DNA of 64,000 nt from Amycolatopsis thermoflava N1165 (GTDB lineage Bacteria > Actinomycetota > Actinomycetes > Mycobacteriales > Pseudonocardiaceae), in contig NZ_KI421511.1 of the NCBI RefSeq assembly GCF_000473265.1, forward strand, positions 6,465,909 through 6,529,908, given 5' to 3'. This document shows, one piece after another, positions 46,166 through 55,448 of the stretch. The position numbers and the translations under genes were made by a program. Below the pieces are notes generated by a model, which was not told the origin of the DNA, made no database searches, and worked only from the letters and a program-made list of their open reading frames with translations. The stretch's first letter is position 1, and every line of letters begins with the position of its first letter.

Positions 46166-47115
46166 GACACGGCCTTCCGGTAGCGCCGCGACAGGACGCG
46201 CAGCCGTTCGACGAGTTCCGGCGGCCCGGTCACGGTGAAATCCAGGTCCAGCAGACCCAGGTGCACGGCGATGCTCTGCACGGTGTCCGCGCCGGTGTGC
46301 AGCACGCACCTCGTCGCGTCGATCGCCTCGACCGCGCCCACCGCCGGGTTGATCCGCTCGCGCACCACGTCCGCCGGGGCGTGCACGGTCACCTCCGCGT
46401 GGTGCCGCCACGCCGCCGCCGACACCCCGCGGCGCACCCGGTCGGTCACCTCTTCCGGCAGCTCACGCGGGGTGAACCGGGGGCCGGACGGGATCTTCGG
46501 CTCCATCCGGTCCACGCGGAAGGTGCGCCAGTCGCCGCGGTCGCAGTCCCAGGCCACGAGGTACCAGCGGCGCCCCCAGTTCACCAGCCGGTACGGCTCG
46601 GCGACGCGCCGGCTGGTCGTGCCGTCGTGGCCGGTGTAGTCGAACCGCAGCCGCTCGTGGTCGCGGCACGCCGCGGCGAGGAGGCTCAAGGTTTCGCCGC
46701 TCACGCGTGGCCCTTCGCTGTCGGTGGGCGCGCGGACGGCGTACGTGCTCAGCGCTCGCACGCGGCGCCGCAACCGCGACGGCAGTACCTGTTCCAGCTT
46801 CGTCAGCGCCCGCAACGCCGTTTCCTCGACGCCGGTGAGCGAGCCGGCCGCCGTCCGCAGGCTGATCGCGACCGCCACAGCCTCCTCGTCGTCGAGCAGG
46901 AGCGGCGGCAGCGCGGCGCCCGCGCCCAGCCGGTAGCCGCCGACCGAGCCGCGTGTGCCGTGCACCGGGTAGCCGAGGTTGCGCAGCCGCTCGACGTCGT
47001 TGCGGACGGTGCGGGTGCTCACCTCGAGCCGTTCGGCCAGTTCGGCGCCGGTCCAGTCGCGGGGTGTCTGCAGCAGGGACAGCAGGCGGAGCAGTCGGGC
47101 TGAGGTCTCCAGCAT
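46162..47115 (-). CDS. WYL-domain transcriptional regulator (YafY-like)
   Basis: A 317-residue regulator. The N-terminal HTH_11 winged helix spans about residues 5-65 (RLLRLLSLLQTPRDWTGAEL, VSTRTVRNDVERLRNLGYPV). The WYL domain is about 135-205 (EPYRLVNWGRRWYLVAWDCDRGDWRTFRVDRM). A WCX-type C-terminal extension follows. The gene starts 20 bp from a perfect 9-7-9 inverted repeat (47135-47159) and is divergent from the epoxide hydrolase gene, which it probably represses or activates. Confidence 0.9.
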   Translation of the reverse strand: MLETSARLLRLLSLLQTPRDWTGAELAERLEVSTRTVRNDVERLRNLGYPVHGTRGSVGGYRLGAGAALPPLLLDDEEAVAVAISLRTAAGSLTGVEETALRALTKLEQVLPSRLRRRVRALSTYAVRAPTDSEGPRVSGETLSLLAAACRDHERLRFDYTGHDGTTSRRVAEPYRLVNWGRRWYLVAWDCDRGDWRTFRVDRMEPKIPSGPRFTPRELPEEVTDRVRRGVSAAAWRHHAEVTVHAPADVVRERINPAVGAVEAIDATRCVLHTGADTVQSIAVHLGLLDLDFTVTGPPELVERLRVLSRRYRKAVS

Positions 47116-47134
47116 TTTCCCGAGTCTGCCCGAT

Positions 47135-47159
47135 CAATAGGAAAGAAGTCTTCCTATTG
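47135..47159. promoter_or_regulatory. WYL-regulator operator, perfect 9-7-9 inverted repeat
   Basis: CAATAGGAA (47135-47143), seven bases, TTCCTATTG (47151-47159) lies in the 62-bp gap between the WYL regulator and epoxide hydrolase genes. Its AT-rich composition contrasts with its surroundings. Confidence 0.75.
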
Positions 47160-47177
47160 GGCTTCTAGCTTGGTGTC

Positions 47178-48254
47178 ATGACCGAGATCAAGCCCTTCCG
47201 CATCAACGTCCCGCAGGCCGACCTGGACGACCTGGCCGATCGCCTCGCCCGCACCCGGTTCAGCGAAGAGCTCGCCGACGGCGGCGCCGACTACGGCGTG
47301 CCGGTCGCCCGCGTGCGTGAGCTGGTCGAGTACTGGCGCGACGGCTACGACTGGCGCGCCTTCGAAGCGAGTTTGAACGCCCATCCGCAGTTCACCACCG
47401 AGATCGACGGCCAGAACGTCCACTTCCTGCACGTCCGGTCGGCGCGCGAGGACGCGCTGCCGCTGATCCTCACGCACGGCTGGCCCGGTTCGGTGGTGGA
47501 GTACCTCGACGTGATCGAGCCGCTGTCCCGCGACTTCCACCTGGTGATCCCGTCGATCCCGGGGTTCGGCTTCTCCGGCCCGACCCGCGAGCGCGGCTGG
47601 AACCGGTACCGCGTCGCGAAGGCGTGGGCCGAGCTGATGGCCCGCCTCGGCTACGAGCGCTACGGCGCGGTCGGCAACGACGGCGGCTCGCTGATCTCAC
47701 CCGAGGTCGGCCGGGTGGACCTGTCGCACGTCGTGGGCGTGCACGTCACGCAGATCTTCTCGTTCCCGTCGGGTGATCCCGCCGAGATGGCCGACCTGAC
47801 GCCGGAGGAAGGGTCCGCGCTGGAGCACCTGCAGTGGTTCTGGTCGAAGATGGGCGCGTTCAACCAGCTGCAGGCCCAGCAGCCGCAGACGCTGGCCCAC
47901 GCGCTGGCCGATTCGCCGGCCGGGCTGGCCGGCTGGAACGGCCAGCTGCTCGCCGGCCTCGACGACGACTTCGTGGTGACGAACCTGGCGATCTACTGGC
48001 TGACCGGAACCACGGCGTCCTCGATGCGGTTCTACTGGGAGGACGCGCAGACCGAGCCGCCCGCCGAGCCGACCACGGTGCCGCTCGCGCTGGCCGGCTT
48101 CGCGAACGACTTCCAGTCCATCCGCCGCTTCGCCGAGCGCGACCACAAGAACATCGTCAGCTGGCGCACCTACGACGTCGGCGGGCACTACGCCGCGCAC
48201 CAGGCCCCGGCGGAACTGGTGCGGGACATCCGGCAGTTCTTCGGCTCCCTCTAG
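47178..48254 (+). CDS. Epoxide hydrolase (EHN-domain alpha/beta-hydrolase)
   Basis: A 358-residue epoxide hydrolase. The N-terminal EHN lid spans about residues 3-110 (IKPFRINVPQADLDDLADRL, YWRDGYDWRAFEASLN). The oxyanion motif is LTHGWPGSVVEY, the nucleophilic aspartate is in VGNDGGSLIS and the histidine in GGHYAAHQAP. It hydrolyses an epoxide to a diol through an ester intermediate. It is divergent from the WYL regulator across a palindromic operator, so expression is likely inducible by its substrate. Ends at the hairpin 48265-48292. Confidence 0.9.
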   Translation: MTEIKPFRINVPQADLDDLADRLARTRFSEELADGGADYGVPVARVRELVEYWRDGYDWRAFEASLNAHPQFTTEIDGQNVHFLHVRSAREDALPLILTHGWPGSVVEYLDVIEPLSRDFHLVIPSIPGFGFSGPTRERGWNRYRVAKAWAELMARLGYERYGAVGNDGGSLISPEVGRVDLSHVVGVHVTQIFSFPSGDPAEMADLTPEEGSALEHLQWFWSKMGAFNQLQAQQPQTLAHALADSPAGLAGWNGQLLAGLDDDFVVTNLAIYWLTGTTASSMRFYWEDAQTEPPAEPTTVPLALAGFANDFQSIRRFAERDHKNIVSWRTYDVGGHYAAHQAPAELVRDIRQFFGSL

Positions 48255-48264
48255 GAGCGGACGG

Positions 48265-48292
48265 GGCCGGACCGCGTGTCGGCGGTCCGGCC
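48265..48292. terminator. Bidirectional terminator hairpin
   Basis: Eleven-base arms GGCCGGACCGC (48265-48275) and GCGGTCCGGCC (48282-48292) with a six-base loop lie between the convergent epoxide hydrolase and secreted-protein genes. Confidence 0.7.
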
Positions 48293-48299
48293 GCGGGCG

Positions 48300-48716
48300 T
48301 CAGGCGTAGAGCGTCGGCGAGTACAGGCGCGCGTCGTTGCCCACGCCGTCCACCCCGAAGCGGATCGTGCTGTCCTCGCGGAAGTCCTTGTCGCACACGC
48401 CCCAGTGGCCCGAGCCGAGGTTGTTCCGGCACGTGCCCTGGCGGTAGGGCGACCCGTTCAGGTTGTTGTACCAGCGGACCTCGGCCGATTGCCCGTTCGC
48501 CTTCGTGTCGCGGACATAGAACAGGTCGCCGTAGGGCTGGTAGCAGCCCTCCACCCCGGTGTCCGTCACGCAGTAGTACCAGTAGTTGCCGCTCGGGCCG
48601 CTGGAGGCCGTCGCGATGTTGTAGTCCGAAGCCGCGGCCGTTCCCGGGACGAGCAGCGCGAGGACCGCGCCGATCGAGGATGCCAGGGCGACGAACAACG
48701 AACGTCGTGCACGCAT
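48300..48716 (-). CDS. Small secreted protein, cysteine-containing, unknown function
   Basis: A 138-residue protein with a Sec signal peptide (RARRSLFVALASSIGAVLALLVPGTAAA, in two parts; cleavage after AAA near residue 29). The mature part of about 110 residues is rich in Tyr, Gly and Asp, with four cysteines that could form two disulfides (YYCVTD, EGCYQP, GTCRNN, GVCDKD). AGGAG precedes the ATG. I do not recognise a family. Such small secreted disulfide proteins are common in actinomycetes as inhibitors or surface proteins, but no function is proposed. Confidence 0.78.
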   Translation of the reverse strand: MRARRSLFVALASSIGAVLALLVPGTAAASDYNIATASSGPSGNYWYYCVTDTGVEGCYQPYGDLFYVRDTKANGQSAEVRWYNNLNGSPYRQGTCRNNLGSGHWGVCDKDFREDSTIRFGVDGVGNDARLYSPTLYA

Positions 48717-48811
48717 GCGGGAACTCCTTCGCCAGGAATGGGCGCACCGTGTGCCGCCCCCAGTGGCGGAGGACATTATTGGATTGTTGAACGATTCGTC
48801 AATACTACGTC

Positions 48812-49087
48812 TAGATGTAAGTCCGATCTTGGTTAGTGGTCGTAGGCGATCAGGGATCGGGTGGTGGGTTGGCCGGTGGCGCGGTTGTGCCAGATGGCGG
48901 CGGTGAGGGCGAGGAGTCGTTGCGGCCGGGCAGATACGGGAACGCGCCCGGTACCTGGCGAGGCACGAACCGCAGCCACCGGGCCTCGGAACGCACCCCA
49001 GCAGCACTTGCGCCACCGCCAGCGTCAGCGGTTCAGCATCCTTCACCCATCTCCACATCCCACCCAGGGTTAGGACTTAGTCATCTA
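48812..49087 (-). mobile_element. Internally deleted insertion sequence (transposase C-terminus only)
   Basis: On the minus strand the frame ending at TAA 48833-48835 reads QRLLALTAAIWHN and continues RATGQPTRSLIAYDH to the stop, typical of the C-terminus of IS4/IS5/IS982-class DDE transposases in actinobacteria. The rest of the transposase is not recognisable. Related ends face each other: GGACTTACATCTA (minus strand, 48812-48824) and GGACTTAGTCATCTA (plus strand, 49073-49087), suggesting terminal inverted repeats of an element shrunk to about 275 bp. The right end reaches the ilvD stop codon. IS family assignment is tentative. Confidence 0.6.
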
Positions 49088-50752
49088 CGAGCAGACGGCC
49101 CCCTGTGCGGCGGAACCGACCAGACGGGCGTACTTGGCCAGCACGCCGGTGCGGCGCGGCGGCGGGGGCGTTTCCCAGCCGGACCGGCGTTCGGCCATCT
49201 CCGCCTCGGAAATGCCCACGTCGAGCGTTCGCGTCTCCATGTCGAGCACGATCGGGTCGCCGTCGCGGACGAAGGCGATCGGGCCGCCGTGCGCGGCCTC
49301 CGGGGCGACGTGCCCGATGCACAACCCGGTGGTGCCGCCGGAGAACCGGCCGTCCGTGAGCAGCAGGACATCCTTGCCCAGCCCGGCGCCCTTGATCGCG
49401 CCCGTCACGGCGAGCATCTCGCGCATCCCGGGCCCGCCGCGCGGCCCCTCGTACCGGATCACCACCACGTCACCGGGCTGCAGCGTCGGCAGCGCGTCCA
49501 TCGCGGCCTGCTCGCCGTCGAACACCCGCGCCGTGCCCTCGAACCGCGACGAGTCGAACCCGGCGCTCTTCACGACCGCGCCCTCCGGCGCGAGGCTGCC
49601 GTGCAGGATCGTGAGCCCGCCGGTCGGGTGGATCGGGTTGGACAGCTTCCGCACGACCTCGCCGTCCAGCTCCGGCGGGGCCAGCTCGGCCAGGTTCTCG
49701 GCCAGCGTCTTGCCCGTCACGGTGAGGCAGTCGCCGTGCAGCAGACCCGCGTCCAGCAGGGCCTTCATCACCACCGGCACCCCGCCGACCCGGTCGACCG
49801 CGGTCATCACGTGCCGCCCGAACGGCTTGACGTCGGCCAGGTGCGGCACCCGGTCACCGATCCGGGTGAAGTCGTCCAGCGTCAGATCGACCTCGGCCTC
49901 GTGGGCGATGGCCAGCAGGTGCAGCACCGCGTTGGTGGACCCGCCGAGCGCCATCACGACGGCGATCGCGTTCTCGAACGCCTCGCGCGTGAGCACGTCA
50001 CGGGCGGTGATCCCGGCGCCGAGCATCCCGACCACGGCCTCGCCGCTCTCCCGGGCGAACCGGTCGCGCCGCCGGTCCACCGACGGCGGGCTCGCCGAGC
50101 CGGGCAGCGACATGCCCAGCGCCTCGGCCGCGCACGCCATCGTGTTCGCCGTGTACATCCCGCCGCACGCGCCCTCACCGGGGCAGATGGCGCGTTCGAT
50201 TTTGTCGACCTCCTCGCGGGAGATCAGCCCGCGGGCACACGCGCCGACCGCCTCGAACGCGTCGATGATCGTCACCTCGCGGCCGTCCACATTGCCCGGC
50301 AGGATCGACCCGGCGTAGAGGAACACCGCCGCGACGTCCAGCCGTGCGGCGGCCATCAGCATCCCGGGCAGGCTCTTGTCGCACCCGGCGAGCAGCACCG
50401 CGCCGTCCAGGCGCTCGGCCTCCATCACCGTCTCCACCGAGTCGGCGATGATCTCCCGCGACACCAGCGAGAAGTGCATGCCCTCGTGGCCCATCGAGAT
50501 CCCGTCGGACACCGAGATCGTGCCGAACTCCATCGGGTAGCCGCCGCCGGCGTGCACTCCCTGCTTGCTCGCCTGGGCGAGCCGTTGCAGAGACAGGTTG
50601 CACGGTGTTATCTCGTTCCATGAGGACGCGATGCCGATCTGCGGTTTGGCGAAGTCCTCGTCGCCCATCCCGACCGCGCGCAGCATGCCGCGAGCCGCCG
50701 CGCGTTCCAGTCCATCCGTCACGTCCCGCGACCGGGGTTTGAGGTCAGCCAT
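49085..50752 (-). CDS. ilvD: Dihydroxy-acid dehydratase
   Basis: A 555-residue IlvD/Edd-family dehydratase forming 2-keto acids in valine, leucine and isoleucine synthesis. [22 protein letters not shown] and [22 protein letters not shown] hold the three iron-sulfur cluster cysteines, and DGRFSGGT is the C-terminal signature. ATG 50752 is preferred, as it begins LKPRSRD after two residues like relatives; an in-frame GTG at 50779 adds nine residues. It diverges from boxC, sharing a 77-bp region with repeats. The IS remnant touches its stop codon. Confidence 0.92.
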   Translation of the reverse strand: MADLKPRSRDVTDGLERAAARGMLRAVGMGDEDFAKPQIGIASSWNEITPCNLSLQRLAQASKQGVHAGGGYPMEFGTISVSDGISMGHEGMHFSLVSREIIADSVETVMEAERLDGAVLLAGCDKSLPGMLMAAARLDVAAVFLYAGSILPGNVDGREVTIIDAFEAVGACARGLISREEVDKIERAICPGEGACGGMYTANTMACAAEALGMSLPGSASPPSVDRRRDRFARESGEAVVGMLGAGITARDVLTREAFENAIAVVMALGGSTNAVLHLLAIAHEAEVDLTLDDFTRIGDRVPHLADVKPFGRHVMTAVDRVGGVPVVMKALLDAGLLHGDCLTVTGKTLAENLAELAPPELDGEVVRKLSNPIHPTGGLTILHGSLAPEGAVVKSAGFDSSRFEGTARVFDGEQAAMDALPTLQPGDVVVIRYEGPRGGPGMREMLAVTGAIKGAGLGKDVLLLTDGRFSGGTTGLCIGHVAPEAAHGGPIAFVRDGDPIVLDMETRTLDVGISEAEMAERRSGWETPPPPRRTGVLAKYARLVGSAAQGAVCS

Positions 50753-50779
50753 GCTGAGCACGATAGGCGCGAGATCCAC

Positions 50780-50819
50780 TCTCTACACAACGTTGACGTT
50801 CGGGAAAAACAAGTAGAGA
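50780..50819. promoter_or_regulatory. Repeats in ilvD-boxC divergent control region
   Basis: TCTCTAC (50780-50786) and GTAGAGA (50813-50819) are perfect inverted arms 26 bp apart. Between them AACGTTGACGTT (50789-50800) is a second inverted repeat (AACGT/ACGTT). They occupy the short gap before the boxC start at 50830 and could bind a benzoate or benzoyl-CoA-responsive regulator or be promoter elements. No regulator is adjacent. Confidence 0.45.
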
Positions 50820-50829
50820 ATCGAGAGCC

Positions 50830-52446
50830 ATGACGACGGTGTCATTCGATCGGCGACCGGAGGACTACCGGCACTGGCGGCTCCGGATCGAGCCGCCGCT
50901 GGCGTGGCTGGAGATGGACGTCGACGAGCAGGGCGGCCTGGTCCCGGGTTACGAGCTGAAGCTCAACTCCTACGACCTGGGCGTGGACATCGAGCTCTAC
51001 GACGCCGTGCAGCGGCTGCGCTTCGAGCACCCCGAGGTGCGCGCGGTGATCCTGACCAGCGCCAAGGACAAGGTGTTCTGCGCCGGCGCGAACATCCGGA
51101 TGCTGGCCGGCTCCCCGCACGAGTGGAAGGTGAACTTCTGCAAGTTCACCAACGAGACCCGCAACGGCATCGAGGACGCCACCGAGAACTCCGGCCAGAT
51201 CTACCTCGCTGCGGTCAACGGCAGCTGCGCAGGCGGCGGCTACGAAATCGCCCTGGCCTGCGAGAAGATCCTGCTGGTCGATGACAACTCCTCGACCGTC
51301 GCGCTGCCCGAGGTGCCGCTGCTCGGCGTGCTGCCCGGCACCGGCGGCCTCACCCGCGTCACCGACAAGCGCCGCGTCCGCAAGGACCGTGCCGACGTGT
51401 TCGCCACCCGCCCGGACGGCGTGAAGGGCCGCACGGCGGTCGACTGGCGGCTGGTCGACGAGCTGGTCCCGCGCCAGGAGTTCCGCGCGGTCGTCGAGCA
51501 GCGGGCCCGCGAACTCGCCGCCCGCAGCAACCGGCCGGAGAACGCGCAGGGCATCGTGCTCGAACCGCTCGACCGCACCGAGGACGACGACCGCATCGCC
51601 TACCCGAACACCACCGCCGAGCTGGACCGCGCCGCCGGCGTCGTCACGATCACCGTCCGCGGACCGCAAGCAGACGGCTGGCTGCTGGCCCTGACCCGCG
51701 AGCTGGACGACCTCATCCTGCGCCTGCGCACCAACGAACCCGAGCTGGGCACCTGGGTCTTCCGCACCGAGGGCGACCCGGACGCCGTGCTCGCCGCCGA
51801 ACGGGAGGTGCTCACCGGTTCCGACTGGCTGTCCAACGAGGTCCTGCACTACTACAAGCGCACGCTGAAACGGCTCGACGTCACCAGCCGCAGCCTCATC
51901 GCGCTGATCGAACCGGGCAGCTGCTTCGCCGGGGTGCTGCTGGAGCTGGCGCTGGCCTGCGACCGCCAGTACATGCTGGACGGCCCGCCGATCGACGACG
52001 AGGACAGCGACGAGCGCGCGTCGATCGTGTTGTCCGACGCGAACTTCGGCGCGTTTCCGATGGGCAACGGCCTGTCCCGCCTGGAATCCCGGTTCTACGG
52101 CGAGCACGACCACCTGGACTGGCTCAAGCGCGAGCGGGACCGGCGGCTGTCCGCCAGCGAGGCCGTCGAGCTGGGCCTGGTCACCGAGGCCCCGGACGAC
52201 ATCGACTGGGAGGACGAGATCCGGATCGTGCTGGAGGGCCGCGCCGCGCTGTCGCCGGACGCGCTCACCGGCATGGAGGCCAACCACCGGTTCGTCGGCC
52301 CGGAAACCATCGAGACCAAGATTTTCGGCCGGCTGACGGCCTGGCAGAACTGGATCTTCACGAGACCGAACGCCTCCGGGCCGGAGGGCGCGCTGCGCCG
52401 CTACGGCACCGGCCAGAAGGCTTCCTTCGACCGCAAGCGGGTGTGA
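50830..52446 (+). CDS. boxC: 2,3-epoxybenzoyl-CoA dihydrolase (benzoyl-CoA-dihydrodiol lyase) BoxC
   Basis: A 538-residue crotonase-fold enzyme of the aerobic box pathway. It opens the ring of 2,3-epoxybenzoyl-CoA to 3,4-dehydroadipyl-CoA semialdehyde and formate. The N-terminus matches BoxC (DRRPEDYRHWRL, DEQGGLVPGYELKLNSYDLGVDIEL). CoA/oxyanion segments are KVFCAGANIRMLA and AVNGSCAGGGYEIALACE, and a second crotonase-like half follows. Length fits BoxC (about 550), much larger than ordinary enoyl-CoA hydratases. It is one base upstream of boxB. Confidence 0.94.
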   Translation: MTTVSFDRRPEDYRHWRLRIEPPLAWLEMDVDEQGGLVPGYELKLNSYDLGVDIELYDAVQRLRFEHPEVRAVILTSAKDKVFCAGANIRMLAGSPHEWKVNFCKFTNETRNGIEDATENSGQIYLAAVNGSCAGGGYEIALACEKILLVDDNSSTVALPEVPLLGVLPGTGGLTRVTDKRRVRKDRADVFATRPDGVKGRTAVDWRLVDELVPRQEFRAVVEQRARELAARSNRPENAQGIVLEPLDRTEDDDRIAYPNTTAELDRAAGVVTITVRGPQADGWLLALTRELDDLILRLRTNEPELGTWVFRTEGDPDAVLAAEREVLTGSDWLSNEVLHYYKRTLKRLDVTSRSLIALIEPGSCFAGVLLELALACDRQYMLDGPPIDDEDSDERASIVLSDANFGAFPMGNGLSRLESRFYGEHDHLDWLKRERDRRLSASEAVELGLVTEAPDDIDWEDEIRIVLEGRAALSPDALTGMEANHRFVGPETIETKIFGRLTAWQNWIFTRPNASGPEGALRRYGTGQKASFDRKRV

Positions 52447-52447
52447 G

Positions 52448-53866
52448 ATGCCGACCAGGATCGACTACGACGCCAAGATCCCGAACAACGTCGAACTGTC
52501 CGACAACCGGAGGCTGCAGCGGGCGCTGGAGGGCTGGCAGCCGAAGTTCATGCACTGGTGGGCCGAGATGGGCCCGGCGCTGGAAACCCAGGGCGTGTAC
52601 CTGCGCACGGCGGTCAGCGTCGGCCGCGACGGCTGGGCGCACTTCGACCACGTGGTGCCGCAGGACTACCGCTGGGGCATCTTCCTCGCCGAACGCGACC
52701 CGGACCGCCGGATCGCGTTCGGCGAGCACCGCGGCGAGCCGGCGTGGCAGCAGGTGCCCGGCGAGTACCGCGCCGACCTGCAGCGGCTGATCGTCATCCA
52801 GGGCGACACCGAGCCGGCTTCGGTGGAGCAGCAGAAACTGCTCGGCCTGACCGCGCCCAGCCTGTACGACCTGCGCAACCTCTTCCAGGTCAACGTGGAG
52901 GAGGGCCGTCACCTGTGGGCGATGGTCTACCTGCTGCACGCCTACTTCGGCAAGGAGGGCCGCGAGGAGGCGGAGGCGTTGCTCCACCGCAACTCGGGCA
53001 GCCCGGACACGCCCCGCATCCTCGGCGCGTTCAACGAGGAGACCGCGGACTGGCTCGCGTTCTACATGTTCACCTACTTCACCGACCGCGACGGCAAGTA
53101 CCAGCTGGGCACGCTGAAGGAGTCCGCGTTCGACCCGCTGTCGCGCACCTGCGAGTTCATGCTCAAGGAGGAGGCGCACCACATGTTCGTCGGCACCACC
53201 GGTGTCGACCGCGTGGTGACGCGCAGCGCCGAGCTGATCCGCGAGCACGACACCATGGACATCGCCGCGCACGGCGGCATCCCGCTGGACATCATCCAGC
53301 GCTACCTGAACTTCCACTACACCGTCTCGCTCGACCTGTTCGGCAGCGAGACCTCGACGAACGCGGCCAACTACTACACCGCCGGCCTCAAGGGCCGCTG
53401 GATGGAGACCCGCCGCAAGGACGACCACCAGCTGACCGAAGACGCGGCGCTGCTGGAGAAACCGCAGGACGACGGCACCTGGACCGCCGAGGAGATGCAG
53501 AAGATCCTGCTGCTCAACCTCGACCTGCGCGGTGAGTACATCGCCGACTGCTCCTCCGGGGTCAAGCGGTGGAACAAGATCCTCGCCGACGCGGGCATCG
53601 ACTTCCGGTTCCGCCTGCCGCACCCTGGTTTCAACCGGAAAGTCGGCATAAACTCCGGCCACCACATCACGCCGGACGGGACGATCGTGGACGAAGCGAC
53701 CTGGGAGCGCAGCCGCAAGCACTGGCTGCCGACCGACGAGGACCTGGCGTTCGTCCGCTCGCTCATGCACCCGGTGTACGAACGGGGCAAGATCGCGAGC
53801 TGGGTCGCCCCGCCGCGACAGGGCATCAACGGGAAGCCGTTCGACTACGAGTACGTGTACCTGTAA
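52448..53866 (+). CDS. boxB: Benzoyl-CoA 2,3-epoxidase subunit B
   Basis: A 472-residue diiron oxygenase that epoxidises benzoyl-CoA using O2 and electrons from the reductase BoxA. DYDAKIPNNVELSDNRRLQ is the typical start. The diiron ligands are expected in NVEEGRHLWAMVY (ExxH) and LKEEAHHMFVG (ExxH), with further acidic residues such as FNEETADWLAF. The ATG is separated from the boxC stop by one base. Length is typical (about 475). No boxA is present in the window. Confidence 0.95.
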   Translation: MPTRIDYDAKIPNNVELSDNRRLQRALEGWQPKFMHWWAEMGPALETQGVYLRTAVSVGRDGWAHFDHVVPQDYRWGIFLAERDPDRRIAFGEHRGEPAWQQVPGEYRADLQRLIVIQGDTEPASVEQQKLLGLTAPSLYDLRNLFQVNVEEGRHLWAMVYLLHAYFGKEGREEAEALLHRNSGSPDTPRILGAFNEETADWLAFYMFTYFTDRDGKYQLGTLKESAFDPLSRTCEFMLKEEAHHMFVGTTGVDRVVTRSAELIREHDTMDIAAHGGIPLDIIQRYLNFHYTVSLDLFGSETSTNAANYYTAGLKGRWMETRRKDDHQLTEDAALLEKPQDDGTWTAEEMQKILLLNLDLRGEYIADCSSGVKRWNKILADAGIDFRFRLPHPGFNRKVGINSGHHITPDGTIVDEATWERSRKHWLPTDEDLAFVRSLMHPVYERGKIASWVAPPRQGINGKPFDYEYVYL

Positions 53867-53885
53867 ACCTGCGGAGGGCGGGCGG

Positions 53886-55448
53886 ATGGTCGAGTTCAAC
53901 GCCGCGGACTACCTGGTCGACCGGCACGTCCGGGACGGGAACGGCGCCCGCACCGCGGTCGTCACGGTCTCGCGCACGCTGTCCTACGCCGAGCTTTCCG
54001 AAGCGGTGCACCGCGTCGCGGGCGGGCTGGCGGACATCGGGGTGCGGCCCGAGGAACGGGTCATGCTGTGCATGGTCGACGGCGTCGAGATGCTCACCGG
54101 CATCCTCGGCGCGATGTGCGCGGGCGCCGTTCCGGCGCCGGTGTCGACCATGGTGACCGGGCCCGAGCTGGGCCGGGTGCTCGCCGACTCGCGGGCCAGG
54201 GTGCTGTGCGTGTCCGGGGAGTTCACCGCCGCCGCGAAGGAGGCGATCGAGCTGGCGCCGGAGGTCACCGACGTCGTGCTGGACCGCGCGGACGCGGCGC
54301 AGTTCTCCCGGGTGTCCACACACGACTGGACTCGTCTGTCCACAGCGGACGCACGGGAAACCTATGACACGTGGGCCGATTCGCCCGCGCTGTGGCTGTA
54401 CACGTCCGGCACCACCGGGCAGCCCAAGGGTGCGATGCACCGGCATGCGAGCATCCGGGCGGTGTGCGAGACCTACGGCAGGCAGGTGCTCGGGATCGGC
54501 CCCGACGACAGGTGCTTCTCCGTCGCCAAGCTGTTCTTCGCCTACGGCATCGGCAATTCCGCGTTCTTCCCGTTGTCGGCCGGCGCGAGCGCGGTGTTCG
54601 AGCCGGGCCGTCCGACGCCGCAGCTGGTCGCCGACCGGGTGCGCGCCGAGCGGCCGACGTTGTTCTTCGGGGTGCCGACGTTCTACTCCGCCCTGCTGGC
54701 CGCCGACCTGCCACCGGACACGTTCTCCTCGGTGCGGCAGGCGGTGTCGGCCGGCGAGCCGCTGCCCGCGGTGATCTACCAGCGGTTCCGCGACCGGTTC
54801 GGGGTGGAGATCCTGGACGGCATCGGGTCCACCGAGGCGCTGCACATCTTCCTGTCCAACCGGCCGGGCGAGGTGGTCCCGGGCACGACGGGTGTCGCCG
54901 TGCCCGGCTACGACGTGGAGATCCGCGACCCGCTCGGCACGCTGATCGAAACCACCGGCGAGCCCGGCGAGCTGTACGTGCGCGGCCCGTCCACCGCGTT
55001 CGGCTACTGGAGCCGGTACGAGACGTCGAAGCAGGTGTTCCAGGGCGAGTGGCTGCGGACCGGGGACAGCTACGTGCGCAACCCGGACGGCACGTACACC
55101 TGCCTCGGCAGGTTCAACGACATGCTGAAGGCGGGCGGGATCTGGGTGTCGCCGGCCGAGGTGGAGCAGCGGTTGCTGCAGCACCCGGACGTCGCCGAGG
55201 TCGCGGTGGTGGCGGCGCCGGACGCGGACGGCATCGAGAAGCCGGTGGCCTGCGTCGTGCCGGCCGCCGGGCGGACCGTCGATCCGGACGCGTTGATCGA
55301 CTTCTGCCGCGAGGGGCTCGCCGCGTTCAAACGGCCACGTGCCGTGGTGGGTGTCGAGGAGCTGCCCAAGACCGCGACGGGCAAGATCCGCCGGAACGTG
55401 ATCCGCGAGCTGGTGCGGGACTCGCTGCGGCCGGGGGCGCTCACGTGA
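53886..55448 (+). CDS. Benzoate-CoA ligase family protein
   Basis: A 520-residue AMP-forming acyl-CoA synthetase. The P-loop A3 motif is LYTSGTTGQPKGAMHRH. DGIGSTEALHIFLSN is the A5-type motif seen in benzoate-CoA ligases, WLRTGDSYVRNPDG A7, and LPKTATGKIRR A10 with the catalytic lysine. N-terminus FNAADYLVDRHVRDG is ligase-typical. It activates benzoate (or a substituted benzoate) to the CoA thioester used by BoxB. It is 19 bp after boxB and overlaps the amidohydrolase start. Confidence 0.92.
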   Translation: MVEFNAADYLVDRHVRDGNGARTAVVTVSRTLSYAELSEAVHRVAGGLADIGVRPEERVMLCMVDGVEMLTGILGAMCAGAVPAPVSTMVTGPELGRVLADSRARVLCVSGEFTAAAKEAIELAPEVTDVVLDRADAAQFSRVSTHDWTRLSTADARETYDTWADSPALWLYTSGTTGQPKGAMHRHASIRAVCETYGRQVLGIGPDDRCFSVAKLFFAYGIGNSAFFPLSAGASAVFEPGRPTPQLVADRVRAERPTLFFGVPTFYSALLAADLPPDTFSSVRQAVSAGEPLPAVIYQRFRDRFGVEILDGIGSTEALHIFLSNRPGEVVPGTTGVAVPGYDVEIRDPLGTLIETTGEPGELYVRGPSTAFGYWSRYETSKQVFQGEWLRTGDSYVRNPDGTYTCLGRFNDMLKAGGIWVSPAEVEQRLLQHPDVAEVAVVAAPDADGIEKPVACVVPAAGRTVDPDALIDFCREGLAAFKRPRAVVGVEELPKTATGKIRRNVIRELVRDSLRPGALT

